Of a stretch of 64,000 nucleotides of DNA, positions 6,161 to 15,078 are shown one piece after another. Made by a program: the position numbers and the translations under genes. Below the pieces are notes generated by a model. It had not been told where the DNA came from. It ran no database searches and saw only the letters and a list, made by a program, of their open reading frames with translations. This DNA is from Duganella sp. Root1480D1. GTDB taxonomy: Bacteria > Pseudomonadota > Gammaproteobacteria > Burkholderiales > Burkholderiaceae_D. The first letter of the stretch is position 1. Each line of letters starts with the position of its first letter. The stretch covers positions 1 through 64,000 of the forward strand of contig NZ_LMFZ01000010.1 of the NCBI RefSeq assembly GCF_001427305.1, written 5' to 3'.

Positions 6161-8380
6161 TCAGGCCTGGCCAGCCAGCCGCAGCCCGGCCGGAATGGCA
6201 ACAGCGGGAGCGTCGGCCTGGTTCTGCGCCGCCAGCACTTCCATGAAGGAGGTCAGCGCGATCGGGCGGTAATACAGGTAGCCCTGCATGGTGGCGCAGC
6301 CGTTGGCGGCCAGGTAGCGCGCCTGCACTTCGGTCTCCACGCCTTCCGCCACCAGGTGCAGGCCGAGGCCGCGCGCGATCGAGATGATGGCCAGGATCAC
6401 CGGATAGTGGCCATGCTCGTCGTGGATCTCCTTGACGAAGCTCTGGTCGATCTTGATGGTGTGGATCGGGAAGCGGTGCAGGTAGGACAAGGAGGAATAG
6501 CCGGTGCCGAAATCGTCGATGGCCACCGACACGCCGAGCTGGCACAGCTTGTTCAACTGCTCGATCGCGTATTGCGGGTTGCGGATGCAGATGTTCTCCG
6601 TGATCTCGACTTCGATCTGCGACGGCGAAATCTGGTAGCGCGCCAGCGCATTGCGCATCTTCTCGAAGAAGTCGCCGCGGTCCAGGTATTGCGGCGACAG
6701 GTTCAGCGACAGGCGGATATTGTCGGCGCCGGCCGCATTCCACAGCAAGAGGTCGCGGCACAGCGCGCCGATCATCCAGTCCGAAATCGGCAGCATCAGG
6801 CCGTTTTCTTCGGCAAACGGCAGGAACTCGCCGGCCGACAGCAGGCCGCGCGTCGGATGGTTCCAGCGCATCAGGCCTTCGGCGCCGATGATGCGGCCGC
6901 TGGCCATGTCGACCTGCGGCTGATAGTACATTTCCAGCTCGTTGTTTTCCAGCGCCTTGCGCAGCGACTGTTCCAGCACGATCTTCTGGTGCGACATGTC
7001 CTGCATCGACGGGTGGTAGAAGCTGTGGCCGTTCTTGCCCTGCGCCTTGACCTGGTACATGGCGATGTCGGCGTGGCGCAGCAGCTCCTCGATCGAATCG
7101 CCGTCGCTCGGGTAGACCGCGATGCCGATCGAGGCCGAGATGTGCACCACGTGGCCATCCAGGTCGAACGGCGACTGCAGCACTTCCTGGAACTTGTCGG
7201 CGATCGCCCTGGCGTCGGCGCGGTCGCGCAGCTCGGGCAGCACGATGGTGAATTCGTCGCCGGAATGGCGCGCCAGGGTGTCGCCCTTGCGCAGGCATTC
7301 CTTCAGGCGCCGCGCGGCCTGCTGCAGCAGCTCGTCGCCCTTGACGTGGCCCAGCGTGTCGTTGACCAGCTTGAAGCGGTCCAGGTCGATGAACATCACG
7401 GCCAGCTCGGTGAGCTTGCGCTTGGCCTGGATCACGGCCAGGCCCAGGCGGTCCTTGAACAGGATGCGGTTCGGCAGGTCGGTCAGGATGTCGTGGTAGG
7501 CCTGGTAGGAGATCATCTCCTCGGCCCGCTTGCGGTCCGTGATGTCGCGCGCCACGCCGTAGGTGCCGAAGAATTCGTGGCGCGACATTTCCTCGCCCGG
7601 CACGTGCATGCCGATCGCGTTCAGGGAAATCGTCATCAAGGTGTTGTTGAAGGTGCGGTCGCCGGCGGCGCTGTTGTTGCACTTCAGGCGCAGCTCCACA
7701 TTGCGCGAGGCGCGCTCGTCGACGCGGCGCTCGTTGAACACGTAGCGGGCGCGCTCCTGGTCTTCCTCGTGCACCAGCACCGAGTAATGGCGGCCGATCA
7801 GCTCCTCGCGCGCGTAGCCAAGCAACTGGTAGGCGCGGTCGTTGACGAAGGTGAAACAGCCTTCATGGTTCAGGGTGTAGATGATGTCGGGCGAGCTGTC
7901 CACCAGGTAGCGGTACATCTTTTCCGAGTTTTCCAGGCGCTGCGCGATGCGCATGTTGTCCACCGCCAGGCGGCGCTTTTGCAGCGCATTCTCCACCGTT
8001 TTCAACAGTTCGGGCGGGTTGTACGGCTTGCGCAGGTAGTCGTAGGCGCCGCGCTTCAGGGCGCCGATGGCGGCCTCGATGCCGGCTTCGCCGCTCATCA
8101 CGATCACGTCGCAATCGATCTCGCGCGCATTCACGAAGTCCATGATGTCATGGCCGCTCATGTCGGGCAGGCGCAGGTCCAGCAGCAGCAGGTCGAATTG
8201 CTGGCGGCTCAGGTGCGCCAGCGCCTCGGCGCCATTGGTAGCGGTGACCAGCTGGAAGCTGTCCTGCACGCGCAACAGCTCGTACAGGGAAGACAGCAGG
8301 CGCGGTTCGTCGTCTACCAGCAGCAGGCGTGGCTGGAATTCCGGTGCCGCGGTCGGGTGCGTCGGGATCATCGGGTTCAT
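6161..8380 (-). CDS. Response regulator with PAS, GGDEF and EAL domains
   Basis: A 739-residue protein. Order: receiver (residues 15-135; acidic pair Asp23/Asp24, phosphoacceptor Asp68, Lys118), PAS with PAC (about 150-280), GGDEF (about 300-455) and EAL (about 470-720). The GGDEF motif reads SGDEF, a variant still found in active cyclases, and an RxxD inhibitory site (RKGD) lies five residues before it. The EAL motif reads EGLMRW, keeping the metal-binding Glu, and DDFGTGYSS is intact, so phosphodiesterase activity is likely. It starts 7 bases after the histidine-kinase stop, making the kinase its probable phosphodonor. An in-frame ATG at 8467 overlaps the kinase gene and was not used. Confidence 0.9.
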   Translation of the reverse strand: MNPMIPTHPTAAPEFQPRLLLVDDEPRLLSSLYELLRVQDSFQLVTATNGAEALAHLSRQQFDLLLLDLRLPDMSGHDIMDFVNAREIDCDVIVMSGEAGIEAAIGALKRGAYDYLRKPYNPPELLKTVENALQKRRLAVDNMRIAQRLENSEKMYRYLVDSSPDIIYTLNHEGCFTFVNDRAYQLLGYAREELIGRHYSVLVHEEDQERARYVFNERRVDERASRNVELRLKCNNSAAGDRTFNNTLMTISLNAIGMHVPGEEMSRHEFFGTYGVARDITDRKRAEEMISYQAYHDILTDLPNRILFKDRLGLAVIQAKRKLTELAVMFIDLDRFKLVNDTLGHVKGDELLQQAARRLKECLRKGDTLARHSGDEFTIVLPELRDRADARAIADKFQEVLQSPFDLDGHVVHISASIGIAVYPSDGDSIEELLRHADIAMYQVKAQGKNGHSFYHPSMQDMSHQKIVLEQSLRKALENNELEMYYQPQVDMASGRIIGAEGLMRWNHPTRGLLSAGEFLPFAEENGLMLPISDWMIGALCRDLLLWNAAGADNIRLSLNLSPQYLDRGDFFEKMRNALARYQISPSQIEVEITENICIRNPQYAIEQLNKLCQLGVSVAIDDFGTGYSSLSYLHRFPIHTIKIDQSFVKEIHDEHGHYPVILAIISIARGLGLHLVAEGVETEVQARYLAANGCATMQGYLYYRPIALTSFMEVLAAQNQADAPAVAIPAGLRLAGQA

Positions 8381-8387
8381 GCGGGCC

Positions 8388-10550
8388 TTATACGGAATCG
8401 ACCACGCCGCGCGCCTGCACCGGGGCGAGCTGGCTGGTACTGCCGCGGGCCGGCAGCAGGAGTTCAAACGAGGTGCCGTTGGCGCCGCTGCGGCAGCTGA
8501 TCATGCCGTTCATCTTCTTGACCAGGCTATGCACGATGGACAGCCCGAGGCCGTGATGCTTGCCTTCCTTGCTGCTCTTCACGGCGGTAAACAGGTTGGC
8601 CAGCACGTCCTGCGACAGGCCGGGGCCGGCGTCGGCCACCGCCAGCTCCACGTACAGCCGGCGTTCGCGATTGACCAGGCCGCGGTTGGCGATCTCGATG
8701 CGGCCGCCGTTCGGCTGCGCCTCGATCGCGTTCTTGACCAGGTTGACCAGGATTTGCTTGAGCAGGTCGGCGTCGCCGTCGATTTCCTGCGGGCCTTCCT
8801 GCATGCGCGTGATCACCTGCACCGAGGCCGGCAGGAAGTCGGTGGCGCGGAACAGCCGCAGCACGTCTTCCACCACGCGCGCCACATTGGCCGCGCAACC
8901 CGCATCCGATGGCTGCAGGTCGGCCAGGCCGTTGATCAGGTGGCCGACGCGGTCGATTTCCTCGTTCAGGATCGACATTTCCGACACCACCGGCTCGCGC
9001 CGCGCCAGCTTGGCGTCCAGCACCGACAGGTAGTTCTTGATGATCGACAGCGGGTTGTTCACCTCGTGCACCACGCGGCGCGACGCTTCCCGGTATTCCT
9101 CCGCCACGTGCGCCAGCTGGCGCCGCGCGTGGCCGCGTTCGGACAGGGCGGTCTCCAGCGCATTGGCCGCCTGGCTGCCATAGGCTTGCAGGAAGCGCTC
9201 CTTCTTTTGCAGCAGCGGCAATTGCCAGGCCGGCACGCCGCCCACGATCATGCCCAGGCAGCGCTGGCCGGCCACCAGCGGCAGGCACACCAGCGCTTCG
9301 CTGCCGATGATGCGGAACAGCTGTTCTTCGGCGATGCCCAGGCCGGCAGGCGCGCCGGCGCCGCTGCGCGCGGCAAACGCCAGTTGGCGGCTGTTGGCGG
9401 CATCGGCCAGCAGGCCGGGCTTGTTGAGGGGCACGGCAAATTCGGCCAGGCGCTGCTGGGCCTCGCCGCCGCCGGCGCCCTGCAGCGCGTGGCCGGTCGG
9501 GCTCTCCAGCAGGATCACCGTGGCCTCCAGGTCGAACAGGATGCGCGCCGAGCGCGTCATGGCGTCCAGCATGCCCGCTTCGCCCTGCTGGCGCGCGAAG
9601 CACTGGCCCATCTCCTGCACCAGCACCATATTGCGCACTTCTTCCGACAGGCGCGCCTGCACCGGGTCGGGCGGCACCGGCGGCGCGGCAGGCGGCGCCG
9701 GCACGTCGTCGGCGCCGGCCAGGTCGATGCCCAGCGCTTCAGCGGCACGCGCCACTTGCCGCGCGGCCGACTTGACGAAGGCATCGAGCTTGTCTTCCTC
9801 GATGCCGCACAGCGCGCCTGCGTCGGCTGCCGCTTGCGGCGCGTCGGCGTGGTAGCAAAGCTGGTGCGCCAGGCGCACGATGCGGATCAAGGGATGCGCC
9901 GCCTCCAGCCGCGGCACCGGCTCGTGGTGGTACAGCACGGAGTCGGCCAGGAAGGAATCGAGGTTCCAGCGCTCGATCAGCCAGGCGCCCGCTTCGGCGT
10001 GGGTGATTTCCAGCGTGCGCTGCTCCACCGCGCACAGCTCTTCGTCGTCGCGTGCGGTGAAGTTGTAGGCGTATTCCTTGGGCGCGGTGGCCAGCAGCGC
10101 CAGGCGGCCGACGTTGTGCAGCAGGCCGGCCAGGTAGGCTTCTTCCACCTGCGGGTAATCGAGCGCGCGCGCGATGTCGCGCGCGATGACGGCGGTGGTC
10201 AGCGAGCCTTTCCAGAAGGCGCGCAGGTCGGTGCTGCCGCTGTGCGGGAAATTGTTGAAGGTCTGGAATACCGACTCGGAAATCACCAGCGTCTTGATGG
10301 TGTCGGTGCCCAGCGAGACCAGGGCCTGCTCCAGGCCCACCGTGCGGTGGTGGCGCTGGTAGGCCGAACTGTTGGCCACGGCCAGGATCTTGCTGGCCAT
10401 CCCGGCATCCTTGGCGATCAGCGCAGCCAGCTCCGGCATGCCGGCATCATCGGCTTGCAGGAGTTCAATCAGCTTGATCAGGATCTGCGGCATGGCAGGG
10501 AGCCGCGCGATCAGCAAGCGATTGCGGATGTCTTGGTCGGGATGTTGCAT
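8388..10550 (-). CDS. HDOD-GAF sensor histidine kinase
   Basis: 720 residues. The N-terminal HDOD domain (about 10-215, including AGLLHNVGRL near 141-150, where the HD pair is HN) is a non-catalytic signalling module. A GAF domain spans about 315-470. The phosphoacceptor His495 sits in HEVNNPLSIIKNYL, and the ATPase domain shows NLVKNAIEA (N box), DAGPGL (G1) and HHGLGLSIV (G2). No membrane segment is visible, so sensing is cytoplasmic. It is first in a probable operon with the response regulator-GGDEF-EAL and Sel1 genes, behind an AT-rich promoter region at 10551-10709. Confidence 0.9.
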   Translation of the reverse strand: MQHPDQDIRNRLLIARLPAMPQILIKLIELLQADDAGMPELAALIAKDAGMASKILAVANSSAYQRHHRTVGLEQALVSLGTDTIKTLVISESVFQTFNNFPHSGSTDLRAFWKGSLTTAVIARDIARALDYPQVEEAYLAGLLHNVGRLALLATAPKEYAYNFTARDDEELCAVEQRTLEITHAEAGAWLIERWNLDSFLADSVLYHHEPVPRLEAAHPLIRIVRLAHQLCYHADAPQAAADAGALCGIEEDKLDAFVKSAARQVARAAEALGIDLAGADDVPAPPAAPPVPPDPVQARLSEEVRNMVLVQEMGQCFARQQGEAGMLDAMTRSARILFDLEATVILLESPTGHALQGAGGGEAQQRLAEFAVPLNKPGLLADAANSRQLAFAARSGAGAPAGLGIAEEQLFRIIGSEALVCLPLVAGQRCLGMIVGGVPAWQLPLLQKKERFLQAYGSQAANALETALSERGHARRQLAHVAEEYREASRRVVHEVNNPLSIIKNYLSVLDAKLARREPVVSEMSILNEEIDRVGHLINGLADLQPSDAGCAANVARVVEDVLRLFRATDFLPASVQVITRMQEGPQEIDGDADLLKQILVNLVKNAIEAQPNGGRIEIANRGLVNRERRLYVELAVADAGPGLSQDVLANLFTAVKSSKEGKHHGLGLSIVHSLVKKMNGMISCRSGANGTSFELLLPARGSTSQLAPVQARGVVDSV

Positions 10551-10602
10551 GGGGTCTTAGCGGCTGTCTTCCGGCTTGCAATCCACTACGCAAATTGGCA
10601 TA

Positions 10603-10630
10603 AATATACTATAACTTAGCAGCAATACAA
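10603..10630 (-). promoter_or_regulatory. Candidate promoter of the kinase/c-di-GMP operon
   Basis: On the minus strand, TTGTAT (10625-10630) and TATATT (10603-10608) are separated by 16 bases inside an AT-rich stretch, giving a predicted start near 10596 and a 45-base leader. Several overlapping AT-rich hexamers make the exact boxes uncertain. Confidence 0.35.
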
Positions 10631-10709
10631 ATTTCTGACGGCAATAAAATGCATTTGTGTAGAAAGAACTACACTATTGGTAGTAATTTACTTTGTACTA
10701 ACAATATTT

Positions 10710-11969
10710 TCAAATAGGCACTATCTTGCGCCGGAGTGCGCGCGCCGTCAACCACAGCGCCAGCGCCGTCAGGGTCAGCGCCAGCTGGCCGGCGGCCAGC
10801 CACAGGAAGGAATGCGAGGCGAGCGGTGCCAGCACGCCGGCCACCAGCGCCCCCAGCAGCGTGGTGGCGAACGATTGCACCGACGCCACCGTGCCGCGGA
10901 TGTGCGGGAACAGGTCGAGCGCCAGCAGGGTGGCCGCCGGCGCCGACATCGACATGCCGAACGTGTAGAAAAACAATGGCAGCACGCTCCACGGCAGCGC
11001 GGGCGCGGCCAGCAGGTGGTAGCTGACATTGACCGTGGCCGCCGTGATCAGGAAGCAGAAGCCGATGCCGATCTGGCGCGCGAAGCTGGTCTTGCCGGCA
11101 ATGCGGTTGGCGGCCAGGGCGCCCAGGAAGATGCCGGAAACGGCTGGCACGAACAGCCAGGCGAATTGCTCGGGGCCCAGGTGCAGGTGGGCCGGCAGCG
11201 CCACCGGCGCGGCCGTGATGTACAGGAACAAGCCGGCGAAATTGAAGGCCACCACCCCGGTCTTCAGGTGGAACAGCGGCGAGCACAGGATGGACTTGTA
11301 GTTGCGCCACAGGTAGCGCGGGTTGAATGGCTGGCGCTTGTCGCGCGGCAGCGTGTCGGGCAGGCGCCGGTAGCAGACGATGAACAGCAGCACCGTGTAG
11401 CCGGCCAGCGCCAGGAAAATGGTGCGCCAGTCCGAATACTTGACGATGAAGCCGCCCAGCACCGGCGCCACCGCCGGCGCGATGGAAAAGATCATGGTCA
11501 CCAGCGACAGCAGCCGGGCGGCGGCGGCATCGGCGTACAGGTCGCGGATGATGGCGCGCCCCACCACCACACCGGCGCCGGCCGACACGCCTTGCAGCAC
11601 GCGGAAGAACCACAGGTATTGCACCGAATGCGCGGCGGCGCAGCCCACGGTGCCCAGCAGGAAAGCCACCAGCGAGACCAGGATCACGTTGCGGCGCCCG
11701 AATGCGTCCGACAGCGCGCCATGCCACAGCACCATGCCGGCAAAGGCCAGCATGTAGGCCGTCAGCGATTGCTGCACTTCGATCGGCGTCGCGTGCAGCG
11801 TGGCCTGGATGTTGGGGAAAGCGGGAAGGTAGGCGTCAATCGAGAACGGTCCCAGCATCGACAGGCTGGCCAGGACTGCTGCCAGCGCGCCCGGCCCCAG
11901 CGGCTTCCGGTGCGGCGCCTCCGGCGCAGGAATGCTGGCGGGAGCGTCGCCAGGGGTCAGGTCTGTCAA
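10710..11969 (-). CDS. MFS multidrug exporter, Bcr/CflA family
   Basis: About 419 residues with 12 predicted membrane segments. The N-terminal half has the drug:H+ antiporter signature LSDAFGRRNVILVS in the first cytoplasmic loop and a GxxxGPxxGG-like motif (APAVAPVLGGFIVKYSDWRT). IDAYLPAFPNI in the first segment is typical of Bcr/CflA exporters. No ATG exists near the N-terminus; a TTG at 11969 gives a normal length, but it lies inside the palindrome arm at 11953-11979, so the start is uncertain. The next Met would cut into the first membrane segment. Substrate unknown. Confidence 0.85.
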   Translation of the reverse strand: MTDLTPGDAPASIPAPEAPHRKPLGPGALAAVLASLSMLGPFSIDAYLPAFPNIQATLHATPIEVQQSLTAYMLAFAGMVLWHGALSDAFGRRNVILVSLVAFLLGTVGCAAAHSVQYLWFFRVLQGVSAGAGVVVGRAIIRDLYADAAAARLLSLVTMIFSIAPAVAPVLGGFIVKYSDWRTIFLALAGYTVLLFIVCYRRLPDTLPRDKRQPFNPRYLWRNYKSILCSPLFHLKTGVVAFNFAGLFLYITAAPVALPAHLHLGPEQFAWLFVPAVSGIFLGALAANRIAGKTSFARQIGIGFCFLITAATVNVSYHLLAAPALPWSVLPLFFYTFGMSMSAPAATLLALDLFPHIRGTVASVQSFATTLLGALVAGVLAPLASHSFLWLAAGQLALTLTALALWLTARALRRKIVPI

Positions 11970-12048
11970 ACGGACATGCTGAGGCCCGCGGCGGCCATCC
12001 TGGCCACGCGCGTCGCCCGAGGCATGTTCGTTTGTCAGACCTGACCCC
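11953..12048. repeat. Gene-end palindrome, GGGGTCAG family
   Basis: Arms 11953-11979 and 12022-12048 are 27-base inverted repeats with two mismatches around a 42-base centre. The outer sequence GGGGTCAGGTCTG resembles the arms of the element at 31334-31402, and the right side continues as CTGACCCCGACTTTC as in that element. The right arm supplies the stop codon (12035-12037) and last residues of the methyltransferase gene, and the left arm holds the likely TTG start of the MFS gene. Confidence 0.8.
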
Positions 12049-13249
12049 GACTTTCGTCCGCGTCGGCTGCCGGCTTGCGGTTGAAACCGGCCACCATGTC
12101 GAAGCGGAACAGGCGGCACTCGAGCGCGCCGTTGAAGAATGGCGTCTTGCGCGATTCTTTCAGGCGCAGCATTTTCGGCAGGCCCAGGTCGGCGGTGAAC
12201 AGGTAGGCGGTCCAGCCGCTGAAGCGCTGCTTGAGCGTGCTGGAGAAGGCGCTGTAGAAGCTCTTCGCCAGTTCGTCCTCTTCCAGGCTGGCGTCGCCGC
12301 GCACGCCGATCCGCTCGCCATACGGCGGGTTGGTCAGCAGGATGCCCGGTTCCCTGGTCGGCGCCTGCACCTGCTGCGCTTCGATCTGCTTGAGCGGTAC
12401 CTCGAACAGGATGCCGGCGCTTTTCAGGTTATGGCGCGCCATCGCGACCATGTCGCCGGAAATGTCGGAGCCGAAAATGGTCGGTTCGGGCGGCAGCGGG
12501 TTCGGCTTGAAATCGGTCTTCATCTTCTGCCACGGCTCGGGATCGAAGTCGTGGAACTTCTCGAACGCGAAGCGGCGCCGCGCGCCCGGTGGGATGCCCT
12601 GCACCATCTGCGCCGCTTCGCACAGGATGGTGCCGGAGCCGCACATCGGGTCGAACAGCGGCATGCCCGGCTTCCAGCCCGACACGCGCAACAGGCCGGC
12701 GGCCAGGTTCTCGCGCAGCGGCGCGTCGCCGGTCTCGCTGCGCCAGCCGCGCTTGAACAGCGCTTCGCCGGAAGTGTCGAGGTAGACCATGAACTGGCGC
12801 TGGTCGAGGAAACCGAAGATGCGCATGTCAGGCTCGCGCGTGTTGACCGAAGGGCGCTTGCCATACATGTCGCGGAAGCGGTCGCATACGGCGTCCTTGA
12901 TCTTCAGCGTGGTGAATTCCAGCGATTTCAGGGGCGACTTGATGGCAGTGACGTCGACCCGGATGGTGTGGTGGACGCCGAACCATTCTTCCCACGGCTG
13001 GCCCAGCACCAAGTCGTAGATGTCGTTTTCGTTCTGGTAGTGGCACACGCCCATGCGCATCAGCACGCGCGAGGCGATGCGCGAGTGCAGGTTGATGCGG
13101 TAGGCGTCGTACAGGTCGCCGGAGGCGTGCACGCCGCCCGGGACCTGGTTATGGACCTTCATGGTCGGGCTCATGGCCGCGATTTCGGTCAGTTCTTCCG
13201 CCAGGGCGGCTTCCAGGCCGCGCGGGCATGGGCAGAAATATGATGGCAT
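12035..13249 (-). CDS. rlmL: 23S rRNA guanine-N2 methyltransferase, RlmL-type
   Basis: 404 residues: N-terminal ferredoxin-like/THUMP region (about 1-160) for RNA binding, then a class I SAM-dependent methyltransferase with motif I DPMCGSGTILCEAA and catalytic NPPY (LLTNPPYGERIGV). This corresponds to the RlmL half of the E. coli RlmKL fusion, which makes m2G2445 in 23S rRNA; the RlmK domain is absent, as usual outside gammaproteobacteria. The C-terminal ESRGQV and the stop are encoded by the palindrome at 11953-12048, so the original end may have been replaced. Confidence 0.85.
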   Translation of the reverse strand: MPSYFCPCPRGLEAALAEELTEIAAMSPTMKVHNQVPGGVHASGDLYDAYRINLHSRIASRVLMRMGVCHYQNENDIYDLVLGQPWEEWFGVHHTIRVDVTAIKSPLKSLEFTTLKIKDAVCDRFRDMYGKRPSVNTREPDMRIFGFLDQRQFMVYLDTSGEALFKRGWRSETGDAPLRENLAAGLLRVSGWKPGMPLFDPMCGSGTILCEAAQMVQGIPPGARRRFAFEKFHDFDPEPWQKMKTDFKPNPLPPEPTIFGSDISGDMVAMARHNLKSAGILFEVPLKQIEAQQVQAPTREPGILLTNPPYGERIGVRGDASLEEDELAKSFYSAFSSTLKQRFSGWTAYLFTADLGLPKMLRLKESRKTPFFNGALECRLFRFDMVAGFNRKPAADADESRGQV

Positions 13250-13279
13250 TTGGGGGACCCTTTATCCGTTGTTTGAATC

Positions 13280-13384
13280 AAAACCGGTAAACCGGTGTCT
13301 GACCCGCAGGGTCAGACACCCGCCACGCGGCTGTCCCGGGCCTGGTGTCAGACCCTGCGGGTCTGACACCGGTTTACCGGTTTT
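13280..13384. repeat. Gene-end palindrome, AAAACCGG/GTGTCTGACCC family
   Basis: Arms of 34 bases (13280-13313 and 13351-13384) are inverted repeats with one mismatch, beginning AAAACCGGTAAACCGGTGTC and ending ACCGGTTTT. Each arm contains its own smaller palindrome GACCCGCAGGGTC. The last TTA (13383-13385) is the stop codon of hemJ. It lies between hemJ and the co-directional methyltransferase gene. The A-tract and T-tract ends would make it an intrinsic terminator in either direction. Confidence 0.85.
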
Positions 13385-13799
13385 AGAAAGGCTTGACGAC
13401 CACCAGAATCACGATCGCCAGCAACATCAGCACCGGCACTTCATTGAACCACCGGTAAAACACATGACCGCGCGCATTGGCGCCGCGTTCAAACTTCTTC
13501 AGCAGCGAGCCGCAGGCGTGGTGGTAGCCGATCAACAGGAACACCACCAGCAGCTTGGCATGCAGCCAGCCCGGCATCCTGGCGCCGTACTGCAGCACCG
13601 CCAGCCAGATCCCGAACACCACCGCCGGCAGCGCCAGCATGGTGGTGAAGCGGTACAGCTTGCGCGCCATCGTCAGCAGCCGCTCGGTGCTCGGGCCCGG
13701 CGTTTCCATCGCCAGGTTCACGAAAATCCGCGGCAGGTAGAACAGCCCCGACATCCAGGACACGATGAAGACGATATGCAGCGCTTTGATCCAGAGCAT
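13383..13799 (-). CDS. hemJ: Protoporphyrinogen IX oxidase HemJ (CopD-like membrane protein)
   Basis: 138 residues with four predicted membrane helices. MLWIKALHIVFIVSWMSGLF and FYLPRIFVNLA are hallmarks of the HemJ/UPF0093 family, with the conserved His in KALHI. HemJ oxidises protoporphyrinogen IX to protoporphyrin IX in haem synthesis. It starts 3 bases after the proA stop and so is probably last in the leuS-lptE-holA-proA-hemJ operon. Its stop codon comes from the adjacent palindrome. Confidence 0.85.
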   Translation of the reverse strand: MLWIKALHIVFIVSWMSGLFYLPRIFVNLAMETPGPSTERLLTMARKLYRFTTMLALPAVVFGIWLAVLQYGARMPGWLHAKLLVVFLLIGYHHACGSLLKKFERGANARGHVFYRWFNEVPVLMLLAIVILVVVKPF

Positions 13800-13802
13800 T
13801 CG

Positions 13803-15074
13803 CTATTTCCTAATTTCGCCGTGGCCGAACACCACGTATTTAAGGGAAGTCAATCCTTCCAGGCCGACCGGTCCGCGTGCGTGCAGCTTGTCGTTCGAGA
13901 TGCCGATCTCGGCGCCCAGGCCGTACTCGAAACCGTCCGCGAAGCGCGTCGAGGCGTTGATCATCACGGAAGACGAATCGACTTCGCGCAGGAAGCGCAT
14001 GGCGGCCGAGTAATCTTCGGTGACGATCGCCTCGGTATGCTTGGACGACCAGGTATTGCAATGCTCGATGGCCGCGTCCAGCCCGTCCACCACGCGCACC
14101 GCCAGGATCGGCGCCAGGTATTCGGTGGCCCAGTCTTCTTCCGTAGCGTGCGCCAGGTGCGGATAGCCGGCGCCGGCCAGGATGGTGTGCGCTTCGGCGT
14201 CGGCGCGCAACTCGACCTTCTCGGTGGCGTAGCGCGCTGCCAGCAGCGGCAGCACCTCGGCCGCGATGGGGCGCGCCACCAGCAGCGTTTCCATGGTGTT
14301 GCAGGTGCCGTAGCGGTGGCACTTGGCGTTGAAGCCGATGTCCAGCGCTTTCGCCAGGTCCGCCTTGGCGTCGATGTAGACGTGGCAGATGCCGTCCAGG
14401 TGCTTGATCATCGGCACCGTGGCTTCTTCCATCAGGCGTGCGATCAGGCCCTTGCCGCCGCGCGGCACGATCACGTCCACGTATTGCGGCATGGTGATCA
14501 GCGCGCCCACGGCGGCGCGGTCGGTGGTGTCGACCACCTGCACGCCGTCGGCCGGCAGGCCGGCGCCTTGCAGGCCTTCAGCGACCAGCTTGGCCAGCGC
14601 CCGGTTGCAATGGATCGCTTCCGAGCCGCCGCGCAGGATGGTGGCGTTGCCGCTCTTGATGCACAGGCCGGCCGCGTCCACCGTCACGTTCGGGCGCGCT
14701 TCGTAGATGATGCCGATCACGCCCAGCGGCACGCGCATCTGGCCGACCTGGATGCCGGACGGGCGGATTTTCACGTTCGAGATTTCTCCCACCGGGTCCG
14801 GCAGCGAAACAATCTGGCGCAGGCCTTCCACCATGGTGGCAATCGCCTTGTCGGTCAGCGCCAGGCGGTCCAGCATGGCCGGCGCCAGGCCGGCGGCACG
14901 CGCGGCGGCCAGGTCTTGTTCGTTGGCCGCGCGCAAGGCCGGTGCTTCGCGCTCGATGGCTTCGGCGATCAGCTGCAACGCACGGTTGCGGGTCGCGCTG
15001 TCGGCACGTGCCATGCCGCGCGATGCGGCGCGGGCGCGCTGGCCGATGTCTTGCATGTACTGCTTGATGTCCAT
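13803..15074 (-). CDS. proA: Glutamate-5-semialdehyde dehydrogenase
   Basis: 423 residues, full length for ProA. It reduces gamma-glutamyl phosphate to glutamate semialdehyde with NADPH in proline synthesis. Diagnostic segments are [20 protein letters not shown], the nucleotide-binding region [11 protein letters not shown], and the catalytic cysteine in [12 protein letters not shown]. proB is not in the window. It lies 4 bases downstream of holA. Confidence 0.97.
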   Translation of the reverse strand: MDIKQYMQDIGQRARAASRGMARADSATRNRALQLIAEAIEREAPALRAANEQDLAAARAAGLAPAMLDRLALTDKAIATMVEGLRQIVSLPDPVGEISNVKIRPSGIQVGQMRVPLGVIGIIYEARPNVTVDAAGLCIKSGNATILRGGSEAIHCNRALAKLVAEGLQGAGLPADGVQVVDTTDRAAVGALITMPQYVDVIVPRGGKGLIARLMEEATVPMIKHLDGICHVYIDAKADLAKALDIGFNAKCHRYGTCNTMETLLVARPIAAEVLPLLAARYATEKVELRADAEAHTILAGAGYPHLAHATEEDWATEYLAPILAVRVVDGLDAAIEHCNTWSSKHTEAIVTEDYSAAMRFLREVDSSSVMINASTRFADGFEYGLGAEIGISNDKLHARGPVGLEGLTSLKYVVFGHGEIRK

Positions 15075-15078
15075 ATTC

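Noticed and set aside
7250-7270. Inactive GGDEF domain because the motif is SGDEF
   Set aside because: SGDEF occurs in active cyclases and the RxxD inhibitory site is retained, so inactivity cannot be claimed.
6011-8500. Long open frame on the plus strand opposite the GGDEF-EAL gene
   Set aside because: It mirrors the high-GC codon pattern of the real gene, has a low-complexity Arg/Val/Gln-rich translation and no recognisable domain.
8067-10619. 850-codon open frame opposite the histidine kinase
   Set aside because: Antisense shadow of a GC-rich gene; the minus strand encodes complete HDOD, GAF and kinase domains.
12035-12119. MFS start at 12119
   Set aside because: It would overlap 85 bases of the methyltransferase gene and add an Arg/Gly-rich N-terminus foreign to the family.
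13280-13384. GTGTCTGACCC repeats as a CRISPR array
   Set aside because: Copies are palindromic and dispersed over tens of kilobases, without regular repeats and unique spacers, and no cas gene is present.
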